This document shows positions 21,001 to 31,618 of a DNA stretch of 64,000 nucleotides, piece by piece. The stretch is from Phaeodactylum tricornutum CCAP 1055/1 (lineage: Eukaryota; Bacillariophyta; Bacillariophyceae; Surirellales; Neidiaceae), in the NCBI RefSeq assembly GCF_000150955.2, contig NC_011675.1:512230-576229 (forward strand), written 5' to 3'. Below the pieces are notes generated by a model. The model was not told the origin of the DNA. It ran no database searches and saw nothing but the letters and a program-made list of their open reading frames with translations. Within the stretch, counting starts at the first letter, position 1. Every line of letters begins with the position of its first letter. The position numbers and the translations under genes were made by a program.

Positions 21001-22242
21001 CGTCTGCGAACGAGGACGAAAAAGATAATTTCGAAAGCCCTGCCGAAGGGAGCAGTGAGGAAGATGACATGGCTGGGGGGGACCAAGGTACAGACGAGGA
21101 CTCGGCCATTCGCCCCACCAGACGAAGTGCTCGTCGTGGCCTTCGCTCTAGAGGATTCAAAGATGACAGTGAATCATCGGATGACGAGCATGTTCCTAAA
21201 CAACAGGCTAAGCCACAGCTTGCTACGCGAACGACTGACTCAGAGTCAGATGAAGAGTTACAAGAGCGTTTAGAAGCCTCGTGTTCTCCAAGTCATCAGC
21301 AAGGCCGCACAAGACATTCAAATAGAAATCGAAAGAGATTTACACCTGAAGACGACCTCTCCGATAAAGAGTCGAAACCGCCGTTGAACCAAGGTCGGCG
21401 GTCTAAGCGGGTCATCCATGAACGACAATCACCTAGACGCCAGGCACGAATGAGTAACATATCCTACACCGTACCGTCATCGTCAGACGTTGACAGCGAT
21501 TCATCACCCAAGGTTCTGTCGAATAAGAGGCAGCACGCTTCAGGGGAGAAGATCAAAGGAAACAAGAAATGTAAGACGGCTACTAGCGTTTTCTCTTGGC
21601 GTTGTACCGGATTTGCATCTCACTCGTCTTCGTCTGAAATTCAAGTCAATAACCGTCGAAAGATACGAAAGACGGAATTTCCTTCAGCTGCGTCATTACC
21701 CTCTTCACCGAGAGTCTGGCCAGAAATCGACTTAAAACGAGTTACGGATGTCACTTGCGCAGTCCTGGAACGTTTGGTATGTTTTAATAACAGTTCATCA
21801 GTCTTCTACCTTTCGCTTTTCTAACGCATGTCTTTTTCTGGAGCTTAGCGCGATATCGATGAGAACAATACCTTTGACGCACCGGTCGTGGAAACATACC
21901 CTGATATCGCTGATAGCTACCTGGCTGTCGTTCAGAATCCGATGGACTTTCGAACTATTGAAGAAGAAAGATTGCTTCGGTACCGTTCCATAACGGAGCT
22001 CCAGCGTGATCTTGTATTGGTGTTCAACAACTGCTTTGCGTTTAATGATGTCGATAGTGCTGTTGGACAGCTCGCTCTGTAAGTATTGTTGCTGCGTCGG
22101 TGCCAAAATCCCACATCTTGAATTCTTTTCTTTCTTACCGGCTGGTTGTCAAATGGTGGACAGGCATTTGCTAAATTGTATGGAAGACGCATTTAAAAAT
22201 GCGTGTCAAGAATTGGGGGTACTTTTACCGAGGCGCTGGTAG
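15074..22242 (+). CDS. BRWD/PHIP-type WD40 and double-bromodomain protein
   Basis: Seven exons: 15074-15403, 15496-16869, 16942-17632, 17716-19483, 19556-21776, 21849-22078 and 22164-22242. Introns are 72-92 nt with GTAAGA/GTACGT/GTAAGT/GTAAGG/GTATGT donors. The exons sum to a frame of about 2230 aa. Exons 2-4 hold WD40 repeats (LRGHAGVINDIDVS, ASEDGDVRVWGLKDG, TSGADGLARSWDIR, LRGHLSAITDLQYS, ADGVMKMWDL). Exon 4 continues with the BRWD linker (EQYFANDYYELVYDSSGY, QPPHLAPKG). Exon 5 has a first bromodomain (VEVPMDLTFVLNRLEADYYG, DNCIKYNG), followed by a long Ser/Arg/acidic low-complexity tail. Exon 6 has a second bromodomain (NPMDFRTIEEERLL, NNCFAFN). BRWD/PHIP proteins read acetylated chromatin and can serve as DCAF substrate receptors for CUL4-DDB1. 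It ends 119 bp from the convergent DnaJ gene. Confidence 0.88.
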
Positions 22243-22361
22243 TCTGAATTGGGGCGGATGCCGAAGCCGACGCTCGGTGTTTGATTGTTTACAAGAAGGA
22301 GGTTCGCTAAGAAGATTAAAAAATTAACAAAGTTTTGTGTTGTGCTAAGTCTACCTGTGAT

Positions 22362-24198
22362 CTAGTCGAGATCGTGAAAGCCAACCTCCGGTGACGGGTT
22401 GATCTTCAGCGCTGGCTCGCCTAACTCCACTGGTACAGGAACTGATTCTATTCTTGGCAATGGGGAAGGGACTGGCGGTATTGATGTTGCTGATCTATCA
22501 ACTTCGGGATATGTGAGCCCTGCTGACGCGTCCTCTGCCGCCTCCGGATGCATATATGTTTTTGACTGTGAAGCAAATGTGGTTGCAACAGTAGGGTCAG
22601 CATTACCAGACTCCCCAAAATCTCCTTCCTCGAATTGTACTCCATCGGTAGGAATTTCGGAAATACCAAAAATAGCACACCCCAAGCAACAGAGTATTAT
22701 TCCAACCTGGAATAGGATCAGACACTGCGTAAGTTCTCGAATCTATGGCCCGGAACGTTTATGTGAACTCGCGACGTACCACAAACAAAAATGGCGAAAT
22801 AATCCAGACAGCGGAAAATCCCGCACCTTGTAGCTTCGCCACGACCAGTATAACAATAAAGACAAGAAAACCTTGCGAACAACATTTACTGCACATGCGG
22901 GAACTGCTAGCCATGACCTGAGCCTTGAGTTCATCACGCTCTTCTTCAGAAAGTTGTCTTTTTGTATTCTCACTTGCTGCACGGGTGGTCGCTGCGCCGT
23001 CGGTACCAACAGCACCGTACCCTGCCTCCATGTTTGAAGTGGTGTCGGGTGCTTCTTCTTTGTTGCCTCCGAATAGTTCTGGATCCTTGTCCATCGCCAT
23101 CTTCTGCACTTCCGCAAAAGCTTGGTAATGGGCGCAACACAATACAATGGCCATGAGCCAAAAAGGCAAAAAGACCAACCACCAGCTCCAGTCGCGACTT
23201 CCTTCCAGCTGAAATAACAGTACCAAAACAAAGACGACACGAAAGACAATCTTAATAATATCGTGTGTGGCGCGAGATTTAAGCTTTTGAGCGGCATCGA
23301 AGTCGGGACTTTCGGTAGATTGAACAACCGAGTACCGCTTACCGATCAGCTCTTTTTCGCCTGGAGTAAATTCGGAGAACGGTTTACCTAACACAGCTTC
23401 CAGGTCCTCGACGGTCACAATCCGCATTCGGGCCAGTGGCCACTTCTTGTACAAGGTTATTCCTTCCCAAATATAGAGAGGGATGAATATAGCTATCCAG
23501 GAGATAGCCAGGGTATCGTCGAGTTTCAGTGCCACCAATAACTCGAACACGACAATAAGAGAAAATCGTAACATAGACCTAATTCTCTTTTTCATAGGCA
23601 AGGGGTCCACCCAATCTTCCGGCGGAATGTGATCAGGGCGTTGGATTGGCCCCATCAGAATAACTCGAGTATGATAGAACAAAATAAAAACATTCCACAG
23701 CCACAGTGGTGTCAAAGTTGCCAGCCAGGAGGCATTTGGTCCAAAAACTCCGTCCACGTGCAAACAGACAAGAAGGGGCAGGATCAGCACCGCACCAGCA
23801 ATAACCACGAAAATGGCAAATATTTTGGACCGGTCCACGACGCTCGAGTTCGCAAAATTGTGTGCCAACGTTTGGGGATCGACGCTAAACGGTTCTTCGA
23901 GCCACTTTATTCCGCGCTCACCGATTGCATCGTATGCTTCCCGTTTGTACGGGTCTGATAGTATCTCGTAGGCTTCCTTCATGCGTGTAAATCTTAGTTG
24001 ATCGGCAGCTGTGACAGTATGTCCACGTTGCGCGAGTTTGTCCGGGTGCATTTGTAGAGATTGTCGTTTGTAGGCACGCTTAATGTCATCTACAGAGGCG
24101 TCACGGTCTAGGTTGAGCAACGTGTAAAAACTTTCTTCATCGTCCGCTCCGAGAAAACTTTTACAACAGCACAGCATGAACGCTAAATCGAACCGCAT
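22362..24198 (-). CDS. DnaJ protein with TMEM185-like multi-pass membrane region
   Basis: Two exons, 22780-24198 and 22362-22706, separated by a 73-nt phase-0 intron (GTACGT...CAG), giving about 587 aa. The start is the ATG at 24198; the frame is open upstream but without an ATG. A J domain spans about residues 22-90, with the HPD triad at 51-53 (QMHPDKLAQRG). Six or more hydrophobic helices follow, with the repeated pattern 'aromatic-rich helix, short loop with Asp, W-xx-x-FxPLW' (LATLTPLWLWNVFILF, ISWIAIFIPLYIWEGITL, WWLVFLPFWLMAIVL) seen in the Tmemb_185A family. The start MRFDLAFMLCCCKSF is Cys-rich and may be palmitoylated. It is likely an ER or endomembrane co-chaperone; the J domain probably faces the cytosol. 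The tail after the intron is Pro/Ser-rich. Confidence 0.8.
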
Positions 24199-25030
24199 GG
24201 TTGTACTACGACAATGAGTTCTCGGAAACAGGGATCGTACGATCGAAAACGAGCCAGAGAAGCAGCGGAGGAGAGGGGGAGAGGAAGGCTGACAGAAGTG
24301 TATGAGTTTCAGAGGCAATAATACTCTTGGCTTGCTGAGCCCGTTGTAGAGAGCTCAAGAGAAAAGCATCCACGAAACCACAGTCGGTCAAATGAAAAGC
24401 AGTTACCGTTCGAAAATGTCAAGTTCTTAAAAAGGTTGTCGTTCTTTCGCCTTATTTTTCCGTCTGTATTCGATCTTGTCGCGTCGGATTGCGACGCGCA
24501 ACCGAGAGGACAACGGGAGAACCGCCCCTCGGACCAAAAAGAAACGGTCAAACCTTAGTGTGTGTAGCATACAAAACAAATCGGATTGGTTTATTTGGAG
24601 AGGATTTCTGAAAGATTGAAACGATAGAAGTATGAATGACACTACTAAACAATATAGATAAGTATATTGATTTTTTCTCTATTGCCAATAAGTCTCAATC
24701 TGCTCAACGGCACAATAATCTTACCTATTTTAGTGCATTTATGAAACTGCAAAGCCAAAAATCTCATGGGTCCTCACTTCGAAATTGGATAGCAGAAATC
24801 TTTCTAAGCTTATCAAACACACACAACGATTTCTCATCGAGCACCATACACTTTTGACTGTGAGGCATTCTCTTGTAAGTCAGCTATCCAGCTATAACGG
24901 CGGCAAGAGTTTGAACCCAATTTCGACTGGGCGTTGCCTTAGACTGTCTTTCGGATAAACCACATCTCTTTTGTCGTATCGGTCGCTGCCATCGCAGGTC
25001 ACCTCCATTTCCAAAGGGACTGGTGACAGG
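24199..25030. other. Shared upstream region of the DnaJ gene and the Ser-rich gene
   Basis: 832 bp between divergent starts. It has an AT-rich core at about 24600-24750 and a TGACTGTGA copy at 24855-24863. No gene recognised. Confidence 0.5.
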
Positions 25031-26838
25031 ATGATGCGCTTCCGCAAGACCCGTAACCAATATTACCAACAGAGCTCCTTTCACGTTTTGAACGCCGATG
25101 GATCATTCCCCGTCTCGCTTTCGGGTGACGAAGGCGACTATTCTCCAGACCTTGTCGCATCTCAGAAATCGTGTCGATTGGGAACTATGAAAAGGCTAGG
25201 CTGTATTGTACCGATGCGGAAAGCGCGCTGTAGCGAAAGCGAGGAAGAATCCTCTCTTACAAGGTACCGTTCCTCGTCCTTTTCATCAGCCACAAGCACC
25301 GACGCTTCACTGGTGCTCAGCGAATACGATCCCTCAGCGTTCGTGCCGTGTCTCGATGATGTGGACCCGCTTTTTGTCACCGACGAAGGATTGTTACTGC
25401 AGACGGACAGTACCATGAATTTGTCTATGCATCGTCTCGGAACGGTCGAGGAGGGCAACGAAGAAGAAACTGAATATTCAGAATCAGAGCACGTGCGCGA
25501 ATTTTCGAGCTCGGCATTACTTCTGAACTTGGACTCTCCAACGACCACAAGTCCGATCGAAGACCTCAACAGGAATTTTTCGGAACAAGTACGTTTGAGA
25601 TACCAAAATCAGTTGCCTGCGGTGTTAACAAGGCCACTTTGTCATTGTTGGAATCAGACGAAGCCTCTGTACCATGTCCTAGCCCGCAGGTTGGAGGTAA
25701 AGTTCCATCGCCTTCCCTTAAAATTAGCAACCATCCTAGTTCCGTGGAAAGCGAGGACCCAGAAGCGCCGAATGACGATATTGAGGCAGAGTTTCGCAAT
25801 CGGTCAGGTGAACATCCGTTCAAACCGAAGCGGCGTTCATATCTGCGACAAAACTCTCCTGGCGATTCACCAGTGGAATCCATCAGTGACCGTCGATCTG
25901 ACCGTAGCAGCAGCTGTGGAGGTAGTGCAGCAGGAACCCCGACTTTCCACCCAAAAGAATGCGAGTACACACCTAGCCGTTCTGTGCAAACAGCGTCAAC
26001 CCACGCACTTACACCCGATTCGTCACCAACCGGATTCCGTTGGGCCGCGCCCAGGGCAACTCTGGCATCTCAATTGAAAGGTTCCCAAGAATTATCGCCG
26101 ATTTCACCGACGCAGCCAGCGCCATCGTGGATTGCACCCTTTAAAGACGACAAATTCACTTTCCACAATCTTTCTCACAAATCCTCAAGAGACAGTTCAC
26201 TTAGTCGTTCGTCTCCAATTGTTAAACCGACTTCTGGCAATATTCAAAACTTGATTAATCGCTTCGAGAAGAAACCTTCGTCAGAGAAAGAGGACTCGAC
26301 GAGTGTCTCTCGAAAACTGATTAAGGGGATATTAGTAGACAAGTTCAATCCATCGCGCTTCGAACGTCGACAAGACCGAAGTACGCAAAAAGCTGCTGTC
26401 ACCAGCATTTCAAAGTGGGCTCACGTTACAGAGTCCGCTTTTGCTAGAAAGAAGGTGCATCTTCAGGAGCCCTTGGAGGGAAGTTTCTGGCGATCCCGAT
26501 CTAATGCCGCTTACTCACGGGTTTTGGAGAATCACGCCTTCGTTCCAATTGTTCGTCCCTCTGTGGCAGGTCGTGATGAGTTTGGTGACCTACTTACGCA
26601 TAGTTTTGTGTCTGAGTCGGGTGACTGTGATAGGAAGGGCTACTGGGAGCTTGACCTAAAAACGGGGAATGCAGTCAACCAATCATCTGAATCAGAGATT
26701 ATTTCGACGAGGGACAAAAATGAGGGGACAGCTAGATCATTGACAGGGGTATCTGACGATGATTGGGGACGCTTCAGTAAATACGATACTTCTTCAGATA
26801 TTCTTGGCTTCCGAGCTCCGGGAAGCTGTGAGATTTAA
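25031..26838 (+). CDS. Unrecognised Ser-rich protein, two exons
   Basis: Exon 1 is 25031-25588 (MMRFRKTRNQYYQQSSF); the open frame upstream has no ATG. Exon 2 is in another frame and runs to 26838, so an intron is required. The donor is GTACGT at 25589. Two in-phase acceptors exist: CAG at 25689 (101-nt intron) or AAG at 25632 (44 nt, short for this genome). I favour 25690-26838 as exon 2, giving about 568 aa. The protein is rich in Ser, Asp and Glu with SP/TP sites (SPVESISDRRSDRSSS, TPDSSPTGFRW). A more ordered part near the C-terminus contains KWAHVTESAFARKKVHL and GSFWRSRSNAAYSRVLE. There is no membrane segment and no family recognised. Confidence 0.65.
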
Positions 26839-27070
26839 AAGACTGTGAATTCTGGAATGGATTGGTATGTCGATATCTTTCCTTACAGTTCTGAACTAAT
26901 GTATTTTTACTTTGACAGTATGTCGCTTGATTCCGTACGAAAAACTAGTGAGAATTGGTTTCAGCTCTCTTCTTTGTTGTGTTTACTTATTAACTACAAT
27001 GATGGGGGGCAAAAGGCAAATGCGTCCTTGAATTCTAAACATCTTTCAGGCTAACATATGGGTTTAGTTT

Positions 27071-29884
27071 TTAGACAGCGATCATGTTGTTGGCACTTTT
27101 GGCGTCATTTTGTTGATCGGGCAGCTCCGGAGCCATCTCATCATCTCTGTGTAGACATGACCTAAAGTCACTATATGTATTGTCCTCATCGTCATGTAGA
27201 CGCTGCCAGACTCGGGCAAAGAACGCTTTTTGCGATCCAGTCTTGAGAGCAGCCGTTTGCTCTTTGCGGAGTTGCTTTAACTCAAGAAGGCGATCTTTTA
27301 AGCGATCAGGGATCATGCGACATTCCAGCATATGAGTATGGACCGAAACGAAATTGGATTCGACCGCGTTCACACTCGACCAAAAAAACTTGCGGCTGTC
27401 GACATGTCCTGAACAGTGCTTGCACTCGACGCCGATATACCCGACATCCTTAAGGCGGCGTTTGTTGCGGTCTGCCTCAGTGAACCGACAAGGCTGCAGC
27501 TGCTCCATAACCATGTAGAGGAACTCAGCTATATATTCCTTGTCTTCAGGATGAACAAGTTGCTTGCCAGCTGTGGTGACGCTGAATGCTGCCTGAGCAA
27601 GAATATCGAGAGAGAAAGAAGCTCTAGCAACTGGCGCACACGGATCGCGACAAAATCTGATGCCTCTAGGAGTATCAACAAGACCGAGTTTCTTTCCCGA
27701 TGTGACCCAGTATTGTCGAGTGGCCAAACCCTTTGAGCCTTTGGAGCTTGCACTCTGTAGAACTAAAAATCGCTCTTTCACGTTCACTGGCAAGTTTGGG
27801 CATTCGTTGAAGTGAAAGCGTTGAATATCAGCGACTGATTGATAGATCCTTCCAATTGAAAAAGGAAAACAGACAGCTCGATTAGACCGAAGCCTAGAAT
27901 GTTGCTGTAGGCAGTGAACACATCCTATTCCGACTTGTCCAACTGAAATGGAGAACGTAGTTGGGGCTCGAACCGCAATATCTTCTTCGGTGGCAGAAAA
28001 AGCACACACTTGTTCGCGCAAAAAGCACCGAAGAGGGCTGAGTGCCATTGTGTCTTCAGGTCGGAACAGAGGAATTGAGCCCATGTAATACTTGGTCGGA
28101 TCAAACTCTTTATTGCCATTAGACGAAGCCATACTGACATCTATGGACATGGTCGACGAGTTTTCGGACGACGACGTCGACAGTATTGATTCACTGCGGC
28201 TTATCATAGCAGATTCGGTATTGTGAGCTTCAGTGAGGGACGGCGGTTGAGTCAGATCAATCGCAATCCTTCGCGTGGGCGCAACAGCAACATCGACCGC
28301 TTCTTCGTTCGAAGGTCCGATGAGACGAACCCCAGATGGACCATCGGCCATACCAAGAGAACTAGCTGCCTCAATGAAGTACTGCATGGTAGTACCGGTG
28401 CTGCGAGTATGAATAGACTTGAGATCATCTAGTCGTGTCTTTAGATCCGTCGGCACGAACTTGCAGAGAGAAAAATGATCGAGTTTCATATCAATAACTG
28501 TTCGGTAGATTCTTTTGATAGAAGATGGGTAGCATACAGCGCGCTTGACACGGTCGCTCGATCGCGTGGTATGACGACAGTATATACAACGTAGACCAAC
28601 TTGCCCTACTGTGACTGCATGCTTGCGACCAGGAGCAGGTGCATCAACATCACACTGCGTCGCAGTAAATACCTCAATATTTTCTCTAACAATACAAAGT
28701 GTCTCGCTGAGAGAAAGTTTGTCCTGGGGCAACGCAAGGAGAAATATTTTGTCGGTTTTTTTCACTCTTGACGTTGCTGAGTTTGCTCCAATCGTCGAAT
28801 TTGTAAAGACAGATTTGCCGTGATAAAGCATTGTATTCTCTGGAACTACAGCTGCCTCTGCATCAATATGCATCACTTCAGAAGGCCGAGAATGTTGCTT
28901 GCTATTGTGATATGGAGGCTCAAAATCACGATGTTCCATCGCTAAAGGGTACCGCTCGGAAGCTGGTTCCCTGCTTTCCACCCAGTCCTTCTCTGCCTCT
29001 TCATCTCTTCTGGCATGCGACTCAATTGGAGGTGGGCGGGACCAGAAAGGACCAGGACGACCCCATGTATGCAGCTTTGGAATCATATGATTCCAATGAG
29101 TGTGATAGGAATCACGGTTTCCCGAAGAATGGTGGTAAACTCCATCGTGTTCATAAGTGATTTGCTTAGAAGCGTGAGCTTGAGCTCGATTCCAAGGAGG
29201 CAACGGAGGCAGTGATTGCGTACGTGTGAGGTGACGTTCAAACGGACCTTCCGACAGCTCCCAGGGCGGAGGAAACTCGCTCCAACCTGACGGAGCACAC
29301 GATCTGTGCTCTTCTGATCTATTTGTATACATTGCTGTTTCATTTTGCAGAGAGTGACTTGTTTTTACCCGTTTCGGAGGCATAAAGTCTGGCGAGACTG
29401 ACCCAGTGTGGGCATCTCCAGGATGGACATGGTGGAAGTAGTTTCGCTTTAGTGGCTCCCCTTGAGCAAACTTTTCAACCCCTCCTTCAGTTGAGTACGA
29501 TCTTCGCAGTTGACCCTGATTCATCTGCCTGCTTGTGGGAGTCTTGTTTTGGGATGGCATGTGAAAAGGAGATTCGCTTGCTGGGGACCGATCGGTAGAT
29601 TGTCCCCAACCATTGCCGTTCATTCCAGCAGATTCGTCTCTCTCATCTTCTACACTGAAGGACGTTGTGACAACGGACTGGAGCTGGCGCTGAGTTTGCT
29701 GGAATCTTGGATATGGTGTTGCGAACGAAACCCTCGGTACCCCAGACAACGCTGGAGAAAGCCCCGAGTATGGTCCAGCTCGGGAGTGAAAGCGTTCCGT
29801 AGGCAATGATTGAGCCTGAGAAGCGGGTGAATGACTCGTTTTAGGGAAGGATGCATGAAAGGAATTCTGGAAAGTGCCACTCAT
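27071..29884 (-). CDS. Protein with three copies of a C-x2-C...H-x4-C module
   Basis: Single exon, 937 aa, with the ATG at 29884; the upstream open frame begins only with a non-ATG codon. The first about 400 residues are disordered and rich in Ser, Pro, His and Arg. Three related modules follow, near residues 425, 650 and 810. Each has a VGQVG-type lead (VGQVGLRCIYC, VGQVGIGCVHC, VGYIGVECKHC), a middle with FPxSIxxIY (CYPSSIKRIYR, CFPFSIGRIYQ), then H-x4-C (HFSLC, HFNEC, HMLEC) and an amphipathic helix (LKTRLDDLK, VKERFLVLQ, LKDRLLELK). The first two are followed by similar LGMADGPSGVR / LGLVDTPRGIR tails. The four Cys/His positions suggest zinc binding. I know this arrangement as a recurrent diatom/stramenopile module without an assigned function. 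Nuclear role is only a guess. Confidence 0.75.
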   Translation of the reverse strand: MSGTFQNSFHASFPKTSHSPASQAQSLPTERFHSRAGPYSGLSPALSGVPRVSFATPYPRFQQTQRQLQSVVTTSFSVEDERDESAGMNGNGWGQSTDRSPASESPFHMPSQNKTPTSRQMNQGQLRRSYSTEGGVEKFAQGEPLKRNYFHHVHPGDAHTGSVSPDFMPPKRVKTSHSLQNETAMYTNRSEEHRSCAPSGWSEFPPPWELSEGPFERHLTRTQSLPPLPPWNRAQAHASKQITYEHDGVYHHSSGNRDSYHTHWNHMIPKLHTWGRPGPFWSRPPPIESHARRDEEAEKDWVESREPASERYPLAMEHRDFEPPYHNSKQHSRPSEVMHIDAEAAVVPENTMLYHGKSVFTNSTIGANSATSRVKKTDKIFLLALPQDKLSLSETLCIVRENIEVFTATQCDVDAPAPGRKHAVTVGQVGLRCIYCRHTTRSSDRVKRAVCYPSSIKRIYRTVIDMKLDHFSLCKFVPTDLKTRLDDLKSIHTRSTGTTMQYFIEAASSLGMADGPSGVRLIGPSNEEAVDVAVAPTRRIAIDLTQPPSLTEAHNTESAMISRSESILSTSSSENSSTMSIDVSMASSNGNKEFDPTKYYMGSIPLFRPEDTMALSPLRCFLREQVCAFSATEEDIAVRAPTTFSISVGQVGIGCVHCLQQHSRLRSNRAVCFPFSIGRIYQSVADIQRFHFNECPNLPVNVKERFLVLQSASSKGSKGLATRQYWVTSGKKLGLVDTPRGIRFCRDPCAPVARASFSLDILAQAAFSVTTAGKQLVHPEDKEYIAEFLYMVMEQLQPCRFTEADRNKRRLKDVGYIGVECKHCSGHVDSRKFFWSSVNAVESNFVSVHTHMLECRMIPDRLKDRLLELKQLRKEQTAALKTGSQKAFFARVWQRLHDDEDNTYSDFRSCLHRDDEMAPELPDQQNDAKSANNMIAV

Positions 29885-30703
29885 GGTACTTGAACTGCTG
29901 GAAATCCTACCGACACAAAGAGATATGGCAGATGTGAGAAAACGGATCAATCGCTTCTGGAGACAGGTCAGCGAAACGAGCGGCCCGGCATCCCCAGGAG
30001 TATACACCCGTGATCCAAACTAGAACCTCCTTTTTTCTGTCGCACCTCTTTTTGATCGCTTCGAGTACCTCAAACTTTGCGCGGCAGGTGAGAGCACCTC
30101 ACAGTCAATGAGGCGAACCCAAGCGAAATCGTGAAAATGTGATAGCGATTTCAGCGGTGGGAGTACTTAAATTTTCTACTCCAATTATCTCAAAATAAAT
30201 AGAGATACTAGAGCTTCTGGAGGGAACTACGACATCGCAATCTATAAATCTTTAAACGCAAACATTATCTATATTTTGCGTTGAACCTATGTAATATACA
30301 TTGACGTCGCCATTCTTTGTAAGTAACTCTATTTGACTACGTTGAGTTTTGATATTTATACTATTCCGCTGGCTTCATTTGGCATTAGCTACATCAATTC
30401 CTATTACTCTTGCAAGATTGTCGGAGCGAAATATTTTTTAATCAAGCGGGACAGAGATCATCTAGCCAGCTGTTACTTTCAGTGTGTGAACGAGCTCTAG
30501 CTACAGAGGGGAGTTGTGATTGATCGAGACTGCACAAGTAGACTTACATCATCCGATCGCCACAAGAGCATTTTTTTGAAAGTCACAAAATACATAGAAT
30601 AAGAAAGTCGATGGAGCTGCGCCAATCCTTTCTCAAAATGAGAGAAGTTTGGTTACGGTCATTTTTACGTTATTAGAAGACAATCGGTACGGCCTCGGGA
30701 TAT
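29885..30703. other. Intergenic region between two minus-strand genes
   Basis: 819 bp. It contains TCACAGTCA at 30099-30107 and a long AT-rich stretch (about 30165-30450). No gene recognised; it should hold the promoter of the gene starting at 29884 and the 3' end of the lipoyl gene. Confidence 0.5.
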
Positions 30704-31618
30704 TTAAAGCCTGAACTTTGCTCCTGTCGAATGCGACACAACTTCTGGTGCGATGGATGCCCCTCCCAAAATGAGAGCTTCTATTTCTTCCTCCGTGAAT
30801 TTAGGCCGACCATACATAGGATCGAGGACTAACACTTGGACTGTTGCTAGCTGTTGCGGTTCCTTCAAAGGTTCGCCGCTTAGGACTCTTGCCCACCCCT
30901 CTTTCCCCAAAAATTGAATCGAAGGCGAGCGGTGTCCACTATTGCTTGATTCTTCTTTGGCAGTCTGCGCTGGTTCCGCGATGAGATTTTCATCTAATTC
31001 GTCAGAGCTGGCAATCGTATCCTTCGACAAATCTTCTCGAGATGCTACAGCGGTGCTTGCCTCTCCCTCGGTATCAATCTCATATAAGTCTCCTCCAACA
31101 TCAACCGTTTCGTCTCTACCATATAAAAGCCCTGTCAGCCAAAATTATCGATGCAAACCTTAGCAAATGTGGGAAAGTCTTATAGAGCATACTTACACTT
31201 CGGCAAACTTCTCTGTAAGGACACCATCAATTTCTGCTCGGATTTCAACCGTCACCTTGTCTGTCTCGACCATGGCAACAACATCATCGGTTTTGACAGC
31301 TTGGCCAGTCTTGACTGCCCATTCTACAATGGTTCCCTATGGAAATCATAGTTTTGTTTTAGGGTGAGATGACTGTAAAACTATCGATCGGCTTGAACTT
31401 TTGTGGACAAGCATCATACCACCAAGGAACGCCGTTGACAAGCTTCCATTCCTCCTTACCTCTCGAATGGAGTCGCCCATCTCCGGAACTTTCATCCGGC
31501 GTTTTTCCAGTAAAGGACTTGTCCTTGACACGAAGCCTCTGATAGTCGTGGATGTTGGAATCTGCGAAAAGCGCATAGTGCATCGCCTAGCCTCTGACGC
31601 GAAAGCTCTTGAAGCCAT
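30704..31618 (-). CDS. Mitochondrial lipoyl-domain protein with Kgd4-like C-terminus
   Basis: Three exons, 31460-31618, 31197-31336 and 30704-31115, joined by short GT-AG introns, give 236 aa. Residues 1-40 are Arg/Ser/Ala-rich with no acidic cluster (MASRAFASEARRCTMRFSQ), which fits a mitochondrial presequence. Residues about 42-120 are a complete lipoyl domain of the 2-oxoglutarate dehydrogenase E2 type: KVPEMGDSIREGTIVEW, VETDKV with lipoyl Lys80, and VDETVDVGGDLYEIDTEGEA. No E3-binding or catalytic E2 domain follows. After an acidic/Ser linker come RSPSIQFLGKEGW and finally GRPKFTEEEIEALILGGAS. The last two resemble the two conserved patches of Kgd4/Ymr31/MRPS36, the small subunit that tethers E3 to 2-oxoglutarate dehydrogenase. 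The lipoyl call is firm; the Kgd4 call is from memory of the motif. Confidence 0.8.

Noticed and set aside
24900-24930. tRNA-like B-box resemblance (GTTTGAACCC)
   Set aside because: No matching A box or cloverleaf stems around it; no other tRNA candidate found.
31086-31130. Acceptor at CAG near 31126 for the last exon of the lipoyl gene
   Set aside because: With the GTAAGT donor it leads to an early stop; the TAG acceptor at 31116-31117 keeps the frame and gives VDETVDVGGDLYEIDTE.
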